The notes: generated by a model from the letters alone, not told the origin. A DNA stretch of 64,000 bases from Gammaproteobacteria bacterium (GCA_021772975.1 JAJFKY010000016.1:372001-436000), one strand, 5' to 3'. Shown: positions 35,805 through 45,193, counted from the first letter of the stretch. Program-made: numbers and translations.

Positions 35805-38144
35805 ATGCAACGAATTTTAGATGGTATCCGTCAGGCTGGACTGGCACTGGTTTTTAGCGCTGTAATGCTGACCGGCAGCACCGCTTTATACGCGCAGGAA
35901 GGTGGCGATGCCGCAGTCAGTGGCAGCGACGAAAGCGTCAACTTCCAGTATTCCGGTTCTACCTTCAGTATCGGCGTCGGTGTTGACACCGAGTTTGACG
36001 TAGTCGGTGAAATCACCGCCGTGTTAACCGAGAATTACTACTCAGCGCTGCTGGCCGAAGGCTGGATAGGCGTTGAAGGTGCCGGCGGTCTGAAACTGAA
36101 CTATCACTGGCTGATGAATGGCAGTGCCATTGGCGAGGATGCCGACGGCAATCCGATTTACGGTGATGGCCTGGTGGCCAAGGCTTTTGTGGCGGTTGAC
36201 CAGGGCGAGATTTCTGATCACCGCAAGCTGACTCTGGGTGGCGGTTTCGAAAAGGAAAACTATTTCATGTCGCTGTACGGCATGGCGGGTTTGTCCGATG
36301 AGCAACTGGTCGACACCCTGATTGACAGCAATGACGTGCTGGTCAACGGGATTCTCAACGGGCGTGGTTTTACCCGTACCGATACCTTTATTACCACCAC
36401 CCAGATTTTTGAAGAAGTGTATGAATGGGGGCTGGGTATCCGCGGGGGTACCTATTTTGAAGGTCCGCAGCTGCGGTTGACGCTGGGCGCCGATTTTGAA
36501 GATGGGCGTGACGGTGCCGATCAGTTCACCGCATCAGCCAGACTGGATAAGGTGTTCGGGCGTACCGGGCATATGCTGTCCCTGCGGGGCGCCTGGGCGC
36601 GTAAATCCGGGCCGTTTGAAATTGACCGGAACGATTGGCGGGGTGGCTTGTATTACACCTATAACTTTGGTCAGACACATCGCCCCGCGCAGGTTTACCG
36701 CTCCCAGCAGTTTGAAGTCACCCCGGCGGTTGCCGCCACTCCCAGTGAGCGTGAAGGCAGCGTGTTCATGAATCAGGTGGATGTCTCCAACGAAACCAAC
36801 TTCGAGCTGGATAAGTATGAGTTACTGCCGCAGGCCAAGGCCACGCTGGACGATTTGCTGGTCAGAATAGAAGAAGCTCGTCTGGTGGGTTCCATCAAGT
36901 TGACCGGGCATACCTGCGATCTGGGTACCGATGCGCACAATATGACCCTGTCAGAAAACCGCGCCACCGCGGTACGCGACTATCTGCTGTCGCGCGGTGT
37001 GTCCGCGGAGCAACTGGAGGTTGACTGGAAAGGTGAATCGCAGCCTCGTTATTCCAACGAAACCGAGGCTACCCGCAAACTGAACCGCCGGGTGGAAATT
37101 GAATTCGTCACTGAAACCGAAGTGCGCCGGCCTGCTTCCGGCCCCACCGAACCTGTGCTCGAATGGCGGCAGGTCGAAGTGCCGGTGGAAGCGCCCTGGA
37201 TTCGCCGTGCACTGCGCACCCCGGTGCGGCATAAGCGTGAGGTTGATGTCTATCGTACTGAGCAGAGCAGCACTGAGGTGGTGGAAGGCCAGACCGTGTT
37301 TGATAACCAGCAGCCGAGCTTGCAGGATGATATCTTCAATGTGGATCAGGACAGTGCCGATAACATGCTCAATGTACTCAGCAATGATACCGATCCGGAC
37401 GGCGACAGCCTGCAGATTATCAGTGTCAGCGCGCCCGCCAATGGCACCGTCAACATTGCCGGTGATCAGACCATTTATACGCCGAACGCCGGCTTTACCG
37501 GTAATGACACCTTCAGTTATACGGTTGATGATGGTTTTGGCGGTCAGCAAAGCGCCAATGTGACGGTGATCGTTGCGCCCGGCAATGCTGCTCCGATTGC
37601 GGTCAGTGACAGCGCCAGCGCCAATGCCGGTCAGACCATCAGCATTGATGTGCTGGCCAACGACAGCGATCCGGAAGGCGATGCGATCAATCTGGTCAGT
37701 GTTACCCAGCCCGCCAACGGCAGCGCTCAGGTCAGCGGAGATCAGGTGTCCTTCACCGCCAATGCCGGTTTCTCGGGCACTGACAGTTTCAGCTACACCA
37801 TCGCGGACAGCGCGGGCAATCAGGCCACCGCTCAAGTGACCGTAACCGTAACCCCCGGCTCGCCGCCGATAGCGGTGGATGACAGCTTTATGCTGGACAT
37901 GAATGCGGTAGCAACATTGGATGTGCTGGCCAATGACAGTGATCCGGACGGTGATCCGATCAGTCTGGATAGTATTGCCGTGGAACCGGCTAACGGTATT
38001 GCCAGCATCAATGCTGATGGCACCATTTCCTACACGCCGATGTTTCAGTTTATGGGTATGGATCAGCTGACCTACACCATCTCTGATTCGCAGGGCAACA
38101 CTGCCAGCGCTACTGTTATGCTGATGGTCGGACCGCTTGACTGA
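35805..38144 (+). CDS. OmpA-domain outer membrane protein with three C-terminal Ig/cadherin-like repeats
   Basis: 779 residues. Signal peptide to about residue 31 (TALYAQEGG), then a region with beta-barrel character (about 45-310), an OmpA domain (about 325-445: NFELDKYELLPQAKATLDDL, LTGHTCDLGTDAHNMTLSENRA, LNRRVEIEF) and three tandem repeats of about 90 residues to the end. Each repeat has the pattern DVLANDSDP(D/E)GD ... PANG ... YTPNAGFTGNDTFSYT. These repeats usually occur in adhesins. Their place after the peptidoglycan-binding domain is unusual. An 8-nt overlap links it to the DUF6165-like gene. Confidence 0.88.
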   Translation: MQRILDGIRQAGLALVFSAVMLTGSTALYAQEGGDAAVSGSDESVNFQYSGSTFSIGVGVDTEFDVVGEITAVLTENYYSALLAEGWIGVEGAGGLKLNYHWLMNGSAIGEDADGNPIYGDGLVAKAFVAVDQGEISDHRKLTLGGGFEKENYFMSLYGMAGLSDEQLVDTLIDSNDVLVNGILNGRGFTRTDTFITTTQIFEEVYEWGLGIRGGTYFEGPQLRLTLGADFEDGRDGADQFTASARLDKVFGRTGHMLSLRGAWARKSGPFEIDRNDWRGGLYYTYNFGQTHRPAQVYRSQQFEVTPAVAATPSEREGSVFMNQVDVSNETNFELDKYELLPQAKATLDDLLVRIEEARLVGSIKLTGHTCDLGTDAHNMTLSENRATAVRDYLLSRGVSAEQLEVDWKGESQPRYSNETEATRKLNRRVEIEFVTETEVRRPASGPTEPVLEWRQVEVPVEAPWIRRALRTPVRHKREVDVYRTEQSSTEVVEGQTVFDNQQPSLQDDIFNVDQDSADNMLNVLSNDTDPDGDSLQIISVSAPANGTVNIAGDQTIYTPNAGFTGNDTFSYTVDDGFGGQQSANVTVIVAPGNAAPIAVSDSASANAGQTISIDVLANDSDPEGDAINLVSVTQPANGSAQVSGDQVSFTANAGFSGTDSFSYTIADSAGNQATAQVTVTVTPGSPPIAVDDSFMLDMNAVATLDVLANDSDPDGDPISLDSIAVEPANGIASINADGTISYTPMFQFMGMDQLTYTISDSQGNTASATVMLMVGPLD

Positions 38145-38580
38145 TCGCTTGGCTGATCCGGAGGCAAAGCCCGGTATTGACCAGCTCAATATCCCGGTAT
38201 CACCGGGAGAACTGCTGGATAAAATCAGTATCCTGCGCCTGAAAGCCGAGCGAATGACGGATGCAGTGCAGCTGCAGCACGTTAATGACGAGCTGCAGCT
38301 GCTGCAGACTGTGTGGCAGGGTGCTGGCGTGCATGGCAGTGAACTCGCACACAAAATTGAGCGCCTGCGTGAGCAATTGCAGACCACTAACTCTCAACTG
38401 TGGGATATAGAAGATCGCCTGCGCGAGCTTGAAGCAAGAAAAAACTTCGGCGCGGCTTTTATTGAACTGGCCCGGCAGGTATATCTGACCAACGACCGGC
38501 GCGCGGCGGTCAAAAAGCAAATCAATGAATTGCTGGGTTCGCGGCTGCAGGAAGAAAAATCCTATCGTGACTATCAGTAA
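38137..38580 (+). CDS. DUF6165-like coiled-coil protein
   Basis: 147 residues, cytoplasmic. INIPVSPGELLDKISILRLKAERM-type start (here LNIPVSPGELLDKISIL) and a heptad-rich body match the DUF6165 family as I remember it; that family is found near lipopolysaccharide glycosyltransferases. Function unknown. Begins inside the last codons of the OmpA-domain gene and is followed, in opposite orientation, by the heptosyltransferase gene. Confidence 0.7.
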   Translation: MTDRLADPEAKPGIDQLNIPVSPGELLDKISILRLKAERMTDAVQLQHVNDELQLLQTVWQGAGVHGSELAHKIERLREQLQTTNSQLWDIEDRLRELEARKNFGAAFIELARQVYLTNDRRAAVKKQINELLGSRLQEEKSYRDYQ

Positions 38581-38631
38581 AGCCATGGGCTGGCAATAAA
38601 CGATAGGGTAGACAAGCTCTCAGGCTAATTT

Positions 38632-39687
38632 TTAGCGGTCTGAGCGGTCTCTGGCAAGCGCCTGAGCTAACTTTTCGCAAACCGCCGTTACCTCGACCAG
38701 ATCCATGACACCGGAATGTTCGATACGGCTGCCCCAGCGCAACTGCCCGGGCTCGCGGCGGCGGAATCTGCGAGCTGCCTCAGCAAACCGGTCGACGCAT
38801 AAATCCAGACTGTTATACGGTCCGCTACGCTGTGACCAGGTCGATGCATACAGACCCACCACCGGCCTGCCCAGGGCGTTGGCCCAATGCAATGGCCCGG
38901 AATCAGGCGCCAGAATAACGGTTGCGCGCTGCAGTAATGCCAGCATCCGGGGCAGTGTGTCCTTGCCCACCAGGTTCACGATTGGGGCTCGGGCATGCTG
39001 TTGTATGGCAGTAGCCATGGCCTGCTCAGTGGCGCCTGGCCCACCTATCACAGCTACTCGCATGGCATATTGTGCCTGTGCCCAGTCGGCCACCTCGGCA
39101 TAGTATCCGGCTCGCCAGTTACGCGTGGGGTGACTGGAACACGGGCTGATCATCAAAGTGGGTTGATCACCGGGTAAATGCTGCTCAGCGAAAGCGGCTG
39201 AATCTGTACTAACACCAATGTCCCAGCTGGGTTCACGGGCGTCAGCGCCCAGATGCCGCGCGAAAGCCAAAAACCCCTGCACCTGATGCTGTGGTGGCTG
39301 TTCTTCAATTCGCTCGTTCTGAACCAATGCCTGTGCCTCACGGGCCCGGCCGGGGTCCCAGCCTATGCGTCGGCGTGCTTTGATCAGCGTGCTGACAAGA
39401 TTGGCGCGCACCGAGGTCTGCAGTAACAGCGCTGCATCATAATCAATACCACGCAGTTGCTGGCGCAAGGCCCGCAGTCCGCGCCAGCCGCTGGTTTTAT
39501 CGAAAGGCAATAAGCGCAAACCGGGTATTGTGGGGATTACCCCCGCACAGCGGCTGTCGATGATCCAATCCAGTTGTAGCTGTGGGGAATAGTCCAGCAG
39601 CGCCCTTGCTAGCGGCAGGACATGGCTAAGATCACCTAGTGCGGAGAAACGCAGCAAACATATTCTGGCGGTTGTGGGGGTATACAT
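38632..39687 (-). CDS. family 9 glycosyltransferase (heptosyltransferase type)
   Basis: 351 residues, GT-B fold. ICLLRFSALGDLSHVLPLARAL is the N-terminal signature (RxSxLGD), and the C-terminal half has PTLMISPCSSHPTRNWRAGYYAEVA (read in order), a VIGGPGATE glycine loop and ILAPDSGPLHWANALGRPVVGLYAST. These features match ADP-heptose:LPS transferases that build the inner core. Divergent from the Kdo kinase gene, 52 bp away. Which heptose it adds is not determinable. Confidence 0.87.
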   Translation of the reverse strand: MYTPTTARICLLRFSALGDLSHVLPLARALLDYSPQLQLDWIIDSRCAGVIPTIPGLRLLPFDKTSGWRGLRALRQQLRGIDYDAALLLQTSVRANLVSTLIKARRRIGWDPGRAREAQALVQNERIEEQPPQHQVQGFLAFARHLGADAREPSWDIGVSTDSAAFAEQHLPGDQPTLMISPCSSHPTRNWRAGYYAEVADWAQAQYAMRVAVIGGPGATEQAMATAIQQHARAPIVNLVGKDTLPRMLALLQRATVILAPDSGPLHWANALGRPVVGLYASTWSQRSGPYNSLDLCVDRFAEAARRFRRREPGQLRWGSRIEHSGVMDLVEVTAVCEKLAQALARDRSDR

Positions 39688-39739
39688 TTATTCAGCGACA
39701 GGTAGTATTGTGCACAATTGATTCTAGTGGAACTTGGTA

Positions 39740-40468
39740 ATGCAAGCTGCCAGTCATAGCCAGCCCTACACACGCATTCTATACGATGCGGACTGTCTGG
39801 AGCGGCCCACCGCCGCCTGGTTCACTGCTGATCACTGGGCCAGGCACGGTCCGGTGGAAACCTTCCGGCATGGCCGTGGAGGCTGCTGGAGAGTAGTGCT
39901 GCCCACCGGTACGGCGGTTATCAAGCATTACCGGCGCGGCGGTCAGATGGCAAAAATCAGCTTTGACCGTTATCTGTTCACCGGCTGGGAGCGCAGCCGC
40001 AGCCTGCGCGAATGGCGTCTGCTGGCCGAACTGCACCAGCAGGGCTTACCGGTCCCCGCGCCGCTGGCAGCGATCTGTGTGCGGCGGGGCCGCAGTTATA
40101 AAGCCGCGTTGATAACACGCTATATCGATGGCGCATCCGGTCTGAATCAGCTGATCATGAAAGACGTGCCCGGTTTGCCGGAACTGGCGATCAAAACCGG
40201 GCAATTGCTGGCCAGGTTTCACGCCGCAGATATCAACCATGCTGATATCAATCTCAGCAATATCATTAAAGATGATCAGGACCGGTTGTGGCTGCTGGAC
40301 TTTGATCGGGGCCGTCACCTCAGCATGACACCCAAACGCCGCCAACGCTCCCTGCAAAGATTGCAACGCTCCCTGCGACGCCTGTCGCAACGCGAGCAGG
40401 TTGCTGATGTGATCACCGACACCTTCTGGAAACGCCTGTCGACCGCCTATCAGGATTGTATTAACTAA
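39740..40468 (+). CDS. kdkA: 3-deoxy-D-manno-octulosonic acid (Kdo) kinase
   Basis: 242 residues from the ATG at 39740; TTG at 39734 is an in-frame alternative. HGRGGCWRV, AVIKHYRRGGQMAKISFDRYLFTG (read in order), ALITRYIDGA and the catalytic HADINLSNIIKDDQDRLWLLDFDRGR segment identify KdkA, an inner-membrane-associated kinase that phosphorylates Kdo on lipid A in species with a single Kdo. This implies a single phosphorylated Kdo in the LPS core. The TAA stop touches the left inverted repeat of the mobile element. Confidence 0.9.
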   Translation: MQAASHSQPYTRILYDADCLERPTAAWFTADHWARHGPVETFRHGRGGCWRVVLPTGTAVIKHYRRGGQMAKISFDRYLFTGWERSRSLREWRLLAELHQQGLPVPAPLAAICVRRGRSYKAALITRYIDGASGLNQLIMKDVPGLPELAIKTGQLLARFHAADINHADINLSNIIKDDQDRLWLLDFDRGRHLSMTPKRRQRSLQRLQRSLRRLSQREQVADVITDTFWKRLSTAYQDCIN

Positions 40469-40483
40469 TCAGGACATCCATTA
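40468..40483 (+). repeat. left inverted repeat of the RAYT unit
   Basis: ATCAGGACATCCATTA; exact inverse of 41935-41950. Overlaps the kdkA stop by one base. Confidence 0.8.
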
Positions 40484-40718
40484 CTTTTGCGGATGATGGA
40501 GATCAAGAAACTCAACATTAGTTAAGACGCATATTGCTTTTTTGAAAATAAATTCAAGCGTATTGCTAATTTTGAATAGGCTGGTAATAAGAATTGATTG
40601 TATAAGTTTATTGTGAGATAGGTATGTTATAAGTTCAGCTTCATTGCCTACCATAAATTTATTCGATTAGCATACAAATACTCACTTGCATGAAGCTGGT
40701 TATTTCTAGTCGCTGATT

Positions 40719-41720
40719 TTAGCTGGTTCGAATAAATAGTCTGTTGGCGGCTGAAATACCTTTAAGAAATTTTCTGCCCATTTTCAGCGCTGCATCCTGA
40801 ATGGCCTGACCTCTGCCAATGACGTATACAAAACCTTGTTCTCTGCGATTGAGATAGCGGATAAGATGATAGCTATCGATGCCCAGGCGTGGCAGCATTG
40901 CGGGCTGTCGGCGTTTGGTCCAGCTCAAAGTTTTAGTCTGGATAACTCCGCAACTCCAGTTAAGCAGTTCCCGATAGTTGTTGCTTGAGCAGGGTAGTGA
41001 AAAGCCATCGCCGTTATCATCACTAAACTTCATCAGCTTGGGTAATGGCAGCATTGTTGTCGGCTTATCATCTTCAGGGTGGTTGTCTTCCCGGATGCGC
41101 TGTTGGATTGAAGTATAGTCAGAATGCTCAAGTGTTTTGCTGATGCCGGCTCTGATAGGGTTCAAATCCACGTAAGCCATGCAGCTGAGCAGTGCCTGCT
41201 CATCCAGCAATGCCTGAGATTTGAAGCGTCCTTCCCAGAAACGACCGCTGCAATCGTCTTCGGCATTAGCGGTTCTCGCGATATGCTCATTCAAGCAACG
41301 CATAAACCAGGATAAATCGGATAAACGTGAACGGTATAAGGATATTCTGTCCGCTACCATCAAGGTTTCTGCATCAGTCAAATGCTCACCTGCACGATAA
41401 CGCTGCACCAGCAAGGGACCGCTGAATAACGTGCACCAACGCTCCACTACCTCTGTGTCCGGCCAATCTTCCGCTGTTTCGGAATTAATCCGCAATACCA
41501 GATGGTAATGATTGCTCATGACTGCATAGGCACAAACGGAAATGGCGAAGACGGAAGTCAATTGATCAAGTCGGGATACAATCCAGCCGCGACGATGTTC
41601 AAATGAGCGGCCTGTCAGCATATCGTCACCGCATAAAAAAGCGCGTCTTACGCAGCGGCCGATACAGTGGTAATAAGGCGTAGTGGACAGAGATACGAGG
41701 GCTTGTCTGGCTAATGTCAT
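40719..41720 (-). CDS. REP-associated tyrosine transposase (RAYT)
   Basis: 333 residues, preceded by AAGGA. It belongs to the Y1/HUH group: PYYHCIGRCVRRAFLCG, VCAYAVMSNHYHLVLRI with the HUH-type His pair, GRFWEGRFKSQALLDEQALL and MAYVDLNPIRAGI, the usual landmarks of the TnpA-REP family. The nucleophilic Tyr cannot be pinned down with certainty. RAYTs cut single-stranded REP hairpins and are single-copy, vertically held genes in many gammaproteobacteria. The frame is intact. Confidence 0.87.
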   Translation of the reverse strand: MTLARQALVSLSTTPYYHCIGRCVRRAFLCGDDMLTGRSFEHRRGWIVSRLDQLTSVFAISVCAYAVMSNHYHLVLRINSETAEDWPDTEVVERWCTLFSGPLLVQRYRAGEHLTDAETLMVADRISLYRSRLSDLSWFMRCLNEHIARTANAEDDCSGRFWEGRFKSQALLDEQALLSCMAYVDLNPIRAGISKTLEHSDYTSIQQRIREDNHPEDDKPTTMLPLPKLMKFSDDNGDGFSLPCSSNNYRELLNWSCGVIQTKTLSWTKRRQPAMLPRLGIDSYHLIRYLNRREQGFVYVIGRGQAIQDAALKMGRKFLKGISAANRLFIRTS

Positions 41721-41764
41721 TGCTGATGTCCTTATAAGCGAGTCAGCATATTAACCAATTGTCG

Positions 41765-41923
41765 ATGTTCGATGATACCGCTGTTTTCCGGTATTTATGT
41801 AAGATATTTGCCATAGCTGATGATCTTGAAGAGCTTGATGACAAGCGGGGGAGTCATACATTAAATCACTGCGAATCGTTATTGGCGGTGTTATCTGAAG
41901 CTGGTTTTCGGTTCAAGCTCTGA
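41765..41923 (+). CDS. possible small ORF inside the RAYT unit
   Basis: An open frame of 52 residues starting MFDDTAVFRYLCKIFAIADD and ending AGFRFKL, between the transposase start and the right inverted repeat, on the strand opposite the transposase. No ribosome site is evident. It may be a chance frame or the remnant of a gene cut by the element. No family recognised. Confidence 0.25.
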   Translation: MFDDTAVFRYLCKIFAIADDLEELDDKRGSHTLNHCESLLAVLSEAGFRFKL

Positions 41924-41934
41924 TGGCTTAAAAA

Positions 41935-41950
41935 TAATGGATGTCCTGAT
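41935..41950 (-). repeat. right inverted repeat of the RAYT unit
   Basis: On the + strand TAATGGATGTCCTGAT, the exact reverse complement of 40468-40483. Confidence 0.8.
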
Positions 41951-42008
41951 AAATATTGATAAACAAAAATACAATGGGCAGGTTAGTGAATCCTGCTTTT
42001 GAATCCTG

Positions 42009-42953
42009 CTATTCAAGTTCAGCTAAAAATTCCGCATATCGGCTGGCACATAATTTTGCTCTTTCGAGCATTGGCAGATGACCTGTGTTGTCCAGCATCT
42101 GTACCTGAATATTCGGTGTAATTTTCTGTAATATTTCAGCGCCTTGTGGGTGCAGAACCCGGTCATCTTTGCCCCAGGTTAATAACACAGGTTGTTGAAT
42201 GTTGGGAGCAAGCTCTTCCAGATGAGGCGAGTGGTAACGCATACCATCGAAACACGCCTGGCAATGGCTTGCCTGGCGGCGTGCACGACGGGCCAGCCAG
42301 CGGTGCATGGCTTCAGGTATCCACAGACGACGCTGCATGGTCAGCTGAAAAACGCGCTTCTGCTCAGCCAGGCTGGTAACCACCAGAGGATTGGCCTTAT
42401 CTTCAGCAATCTCCTGCATGACCTCGCTATAGGGAACAGTATGCAGTCCGCCTGGCGCGAGTAACCATAAGCTCAGCACTTTATCGGGATAATCGTGCGC
42501 CAGTTGTGCGGCCAGATAGCCTCCCATGGAGTTGCCAACCACATGGCAGGCGGGAATATTCAATTCATCCAGCAACTCTGCCAGCCAGCGGGCCGCCTGG
42601 GCGGTGCCGGCAATCTTGCACGGCGGCGTTTGACTGGCGCCGAAGCCGGGTAAGTCGGGAGCGATCAACTGCAGTTCCCGTGGCAATTCGGCGGACAGCA
42701 GGCACCAATGGTCAGAATCGGCGCCCAGACCATGTAACAGCAGTACGGTCTGTGGTTGGTGGATGCCGTCAGGCGGACGGTAGAGTACATGCAGCGCGCG
42801 TTGTTGAATACTCAGCCAGCCGGAGCGCATGCGGCCATGGTGCCGCTCCAGAAAGCGAAACCAAAACGCAATCGGCGTGGCCCAATACCACAGCACGATA
42901 GCGGCTGTCAGCGCCATCAGTAGGCCGGCAATGACTAATGTCGCTAGACTCAT
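42009..42953 (-). CDS. alpha/beta hydrolase with N-terminal membrane anchor
   Basis: 314 residues. A hydrophobic segment (about 4-26, LATLVIAGLLMALTAAIVL) precedes the hydrolase domain, so the enzyme is likely tethered to the inner membrane. VLLLHGLGADSDHW forms the oxyanion region, VVGNSMGGYLAA carries the nucleophile Ser, GKDDRVLHP the Asp and NTGHLPMLE the His. The full triad is present. Probably an esterase or lipase; substrate unknown. Its start is 66 bp from the divergent PhyH gene. Confidence 0.87.
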   Translation of the reverse strand: MSLATLVIAGLLMALTAAIVLWYWATPIAFWFRFLERHHGRMRSGWLSIQQRALHVLYRPPDGIHQPQTVLLLHGLGADSDHWCLLSAELPRELQLIAPDLPGFGASQTPPCKIAGTAQAARWLAELLDELNIPACHVVGNSMGGYLAAQLAHDYPDKVLSLWLLAPGGLHTVPYSEVMQEIAEDKANPLVVTSLAEQKRVFQLTMQRRLWIPEAMHRWLARRARRQASHCQACFDGMRYHSPHLEELAPNIQQPVLLTWGKDDRVLHPQGAEILQKITPNIQVQMLDNTGHLPMLERAKLCASRYAEFLAELE

Positions 42954-43018
42954 AAAGTGCGAAACTCAGGCATTAACAAGATAAAATACTGCATGCTAAT
43001 CATTATCGTTATGTGTTG

Positions 43019-43792
43019 ATGAGATCACTCGCTGCTGCCGAGCAACAGTTTTTTGCTGCTCAAGGTTATCTGATAGTACGCCAGATGGCGACATCAATGC
43101 AGCTGCAAAAGCTGCGCGATGTGGCTGAGCGACAGCTGTGTGAGGCCAGGCAACCGCTCGAATACGAGGCTGATGTGGCCTATCCCGGAGCACCGGCCGG
43201 GCGTGACGAGGATGGCGGCGCCACTATCCGGCGCCTGCTGCATGCTTATCAACGACATGCTGATTTTGCCGATTGGGGGCGACAATCGGCCTTGATTCGA
43301 CCCATTGCACAACTACTGGACACCCATGATTTACGTCTGGTGCTCAATCATCATAATTGCGTGATGACCAAACATCCACGGTTCTCCAGCACTACCATGT
43401 GGCATCAGGATTTTCGTTACTGGCGGTTCGAACAAAATGCGCTGGTTACCGCGTGGCTGGCATTAACCCGTGAAACCGCCCGTAAAGGCTGTATGCGGCT
43501 AATACCAGGCAGTCATGCCGTCAGTCTGGACCAGTCCCGTTTTGATGAGGCCAGCTTTTTCAGAACGGATTTGCCTGAGAACCGCGCTTTAATGCATCAG
43601 GCCCTGCGTGCTGAACTGGAACCCGGCGATGTATTGCTGTTTCATAGCGGTTTACTGCACGCCGCCGGCCGCAATCAAACCGAGGAGCGTAAGCTGGCGC
43701 TGGTCTATACCTACCGCTCAGCGAGCAACAGTCCACTGCCCGGCACGCGTTCCTCGGTGATTTCGGATATTGCTCTCAGCGCAGTCCAGTAA
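43019..43792 (+). CDS. phytanoyl-CoA dioxygenase (PhyH) family protein
   Basis: About 257 residues; GTG at 43013 is an alternative start and no strong ribosome site is seen. Fe(II)/2-oxoglutarate dioxygenase landmarks: MWHQDFRYW (the HxD pair), CMRLIPGSHAVS and GDVLLFHSGLLHAAGRN with the distal His. PhyH-type enzymes hydroxylate small molecules or lipids. The next gene starts inside its stop codon, suggesting an operon with the transporter and desaturase-type genes. Confidence 0.87.
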   Translation: MRSLAAAEQQFFAAQGYLIVRQMATSMQLQKLRDVAERQLCEARQPLEYEADVAYPGAPAGRDEDGGATIRRLLHAYQRHADFADWGRQSALIRPIAQLLDTHDLRLVLNHHNCVMTKHPRFSSTTMWHQDFRYWRFEQNALVTAWLALTRETARKGCMRLIPGSHAVSLDQSRFDEASFFRTDLPENRALMHQALRAELEPGDVLLFHSGLLHAAGRNQTEERKLALVYTYRSASNSPLPGTRSSVISDIALSAVQ

Positions 43793-44340
43793 TGATCAAT
43801 CGACGACAGCAAATGATGTTCTGGCTGATTCTGGCAATGGCGGTGATTGTGGTCAGCGCCAACGTGCTGGTGCAATATCCCATCAATGCCTGGTTGACCT
43901 GGGGAGCAATCACTTATCCGCTGTCTTTCCTGATCACCGATCTTACCAACCGCCGTTTTGGGGTCCGCGTGGCGCGTCAGGTGGTGTGGGTGGGCTTTGT
44001 CTGTGCGGTACTGCTATCCGCACTGCTGGCAACACCAAGGATTGCTCTAGCCTCGGGTAGTGCTTTCCTGCTGGCGCAATTATTGGATGTCCAGTTATTT
44101 GATCGCCTGCGCTACGGAAGCTGGTGGCATGCGCCATTAATATCCAGCGGCATCGGTTCATTGTTGGATACAGCCTGGTTCTTCAGTATCGCGTTTTATG
44201 CCACCGGCCTGCCCTGGGTTACCTGGGCTATAGGTGATTATGGAGTCAAGCTGTTGCTGGCTTTGCTGCTTCTGGGCCCTTATCGCCTGTTGATCAAACG
44301 CTGGCGGACTCATGCTGGGGAACAATTCAGCGATGGATGA
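43792..44340 (+). CDS. YhhQ/VUT-family queuosine-precursor transporter
   Basis: 182 residues with about five or six membrane segments. AITYPLSFLITDLTNRRFGVR near the start is the family signature, and FLLAQLLDVQLFDRLR and the segment SSGIGSLLDTAWFFSIAF follow. YhhQ imports queuosine precursors (preQ0/preQ1) in E. coli. Starts on the last base of the PhyH stop codon and overlaps the next gene by 8 nt, so the three are probably co-transcribed, although their roles do not obviously connect. Confidence 0.87.
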   Translation: MINRRQQMMFWLILAMAVIVVSANVLVQYPINAWLTWGAITYPLSFLITDLTNRRFGVRVARQVVWVGFVCAVLLSALLATPRIALASGSAFLLAQLLDVQLFDRLRYGSWWHAPLISSGIGSLLDTAWFFSIAFYATGLPWVTWAIGDYGVKLLLALLLLGPYRLLIKRWRTHAGEQFSDG

Positions 44341-45097
44341 TTTACTCACCCTAAAAACCTGGCTGGTGGCCGGCTGGTTTATCTTATTGTTTGCATTGGA
44401 GCGCTGGTTCTCCAGTGATCAGTGGCCGGATCGTGTCAGCGGATGGCGATCACGTCTGGCCAGTAATGGTGCTCTATGGGTGTTGAATGCCGTGTTATCT
44501 GCTGCAGTGGTTTTACCGATAACGGCGTGGTCGGCCGCGCACGGACTGGACTGGCGGCCAGGCTGGTGGCAAGGGTTGGTTGGTCTGCCGCTGGATCTGC
44601 TGCTGCTGGATATGGCCATTTATGGCTGGCACGTAGCCAATCACCGGGTAGCAGTGCTATGGCGCTTTCATGAGGTGCATCATCTGGATGAGTTCCTGGA
44701 TGTCACCAGTGCGGTGCGGTTTCATTTTGGCGAAGTGATGCTTTCTGCGCTGGCACGCGGATGCCTGATTATTTTAATGGATGTCCCATTTTCCAGTGTG
44801 CTGATATTTGAAATGCTGGTGCTGCTGGCTGCCATCTTCCATCACAGCAATCTATCCCTGCCTGTCTGGCTGGAGCGTCCGCTTAGCTGGCTGGTGGTAA
44901 CCCCTTCGATTCACTGGGTGCATCACCACGCCGTGCGGGCGCATACCGACTCCAATTATGCGACGATTCTAAGCGTATGGGACCGGTTGTTCCGTACCCG
45001 CAGCACATGGCAGCGGCGGCATGGGATGAAAATCGGGGTAGCGCATAAACATGATCAGTCGTTGATTAAGCTACTGATCAAACCATTCAGAGTTTAA
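44333..45097 (+). CDS. sterol desaturase/fatty acid hydroxylase family protein
   Basis: About 254 residues from the ATG at 44333; an in-frame ATG at 44312 is possible. Four to five membrane segments and the His clusters of the family: LLDMAIYGWHVANHR, FHEVHHLDEFLD, AIFHHSNLSLP and SIHWVHHHAVRAHTDSNY, which bind a di-iron centre. Such enzymes hydroxylate or desaturate lipids using oxygen. Overlaps the transporter gene by 8 nt. Substrate unknown. Confidence 0.88.
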   Translation: MDDLLTLKTWLVAGWFILLFALERWFSSDQWPDRVSGWRSRLASNGALWVLNAVLSAAVVLPITAWSAAHGLDWRPGWWQGLVGLPLDLLLLDMAIYGWHVANHRVAVLWRFHEVHHLDEFLDVTSAVRFHFGEVMLSALARGCLIILMDVPFSSVLIFEMLVLLAAIFHHSNLSLPVWLERPLSWLVVTPSIHWVHHHAVRAHTDSNYATILSVWDRLFRTRSTWQRRHGMKIGVAHKHDQSLIKLLIKPFRV

Positions 45098-45193
45098 GCG
45101 GTTGCAGCAAGTAGGCTGTTGAAAGGATATTTAACGCACTGCTTATGCAAAACATCTTTTATAAGCCTTAATCAGCCATTTTGTGGTTTGGTA

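Larger units (their letters stand above)
40468..41950 (-). mobile_element. RAYT transposase unit bounded by 16-bp inverted repeats
   Basis: ATCAGGACATCCATTA (40468-40483) and its exact reverse complement (41935-41950) enclose the transposase gene. The interior flanks are AT-rich (about 40490-40720) unlike the GC-rich neighbours. The left repeat begins at the last base of the kdkA stop codon. The core TAATGGATGTCC recurs as TAATGGGTGTCC in the tandem repeats at 45.2 kb, so the element belongs to a REP/RAYT family. Confidence 0.7.

Noticed and set aside
36951-38387. 478-codon open frame on the minus strand across the OmpA-domain gene
   Set aside because: It mirrors the codon pattern of the repeat-rich + strand gene, has low-complexity Ile/Gly/Arg composition and no recognisable motif. 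It is a shadow frame.
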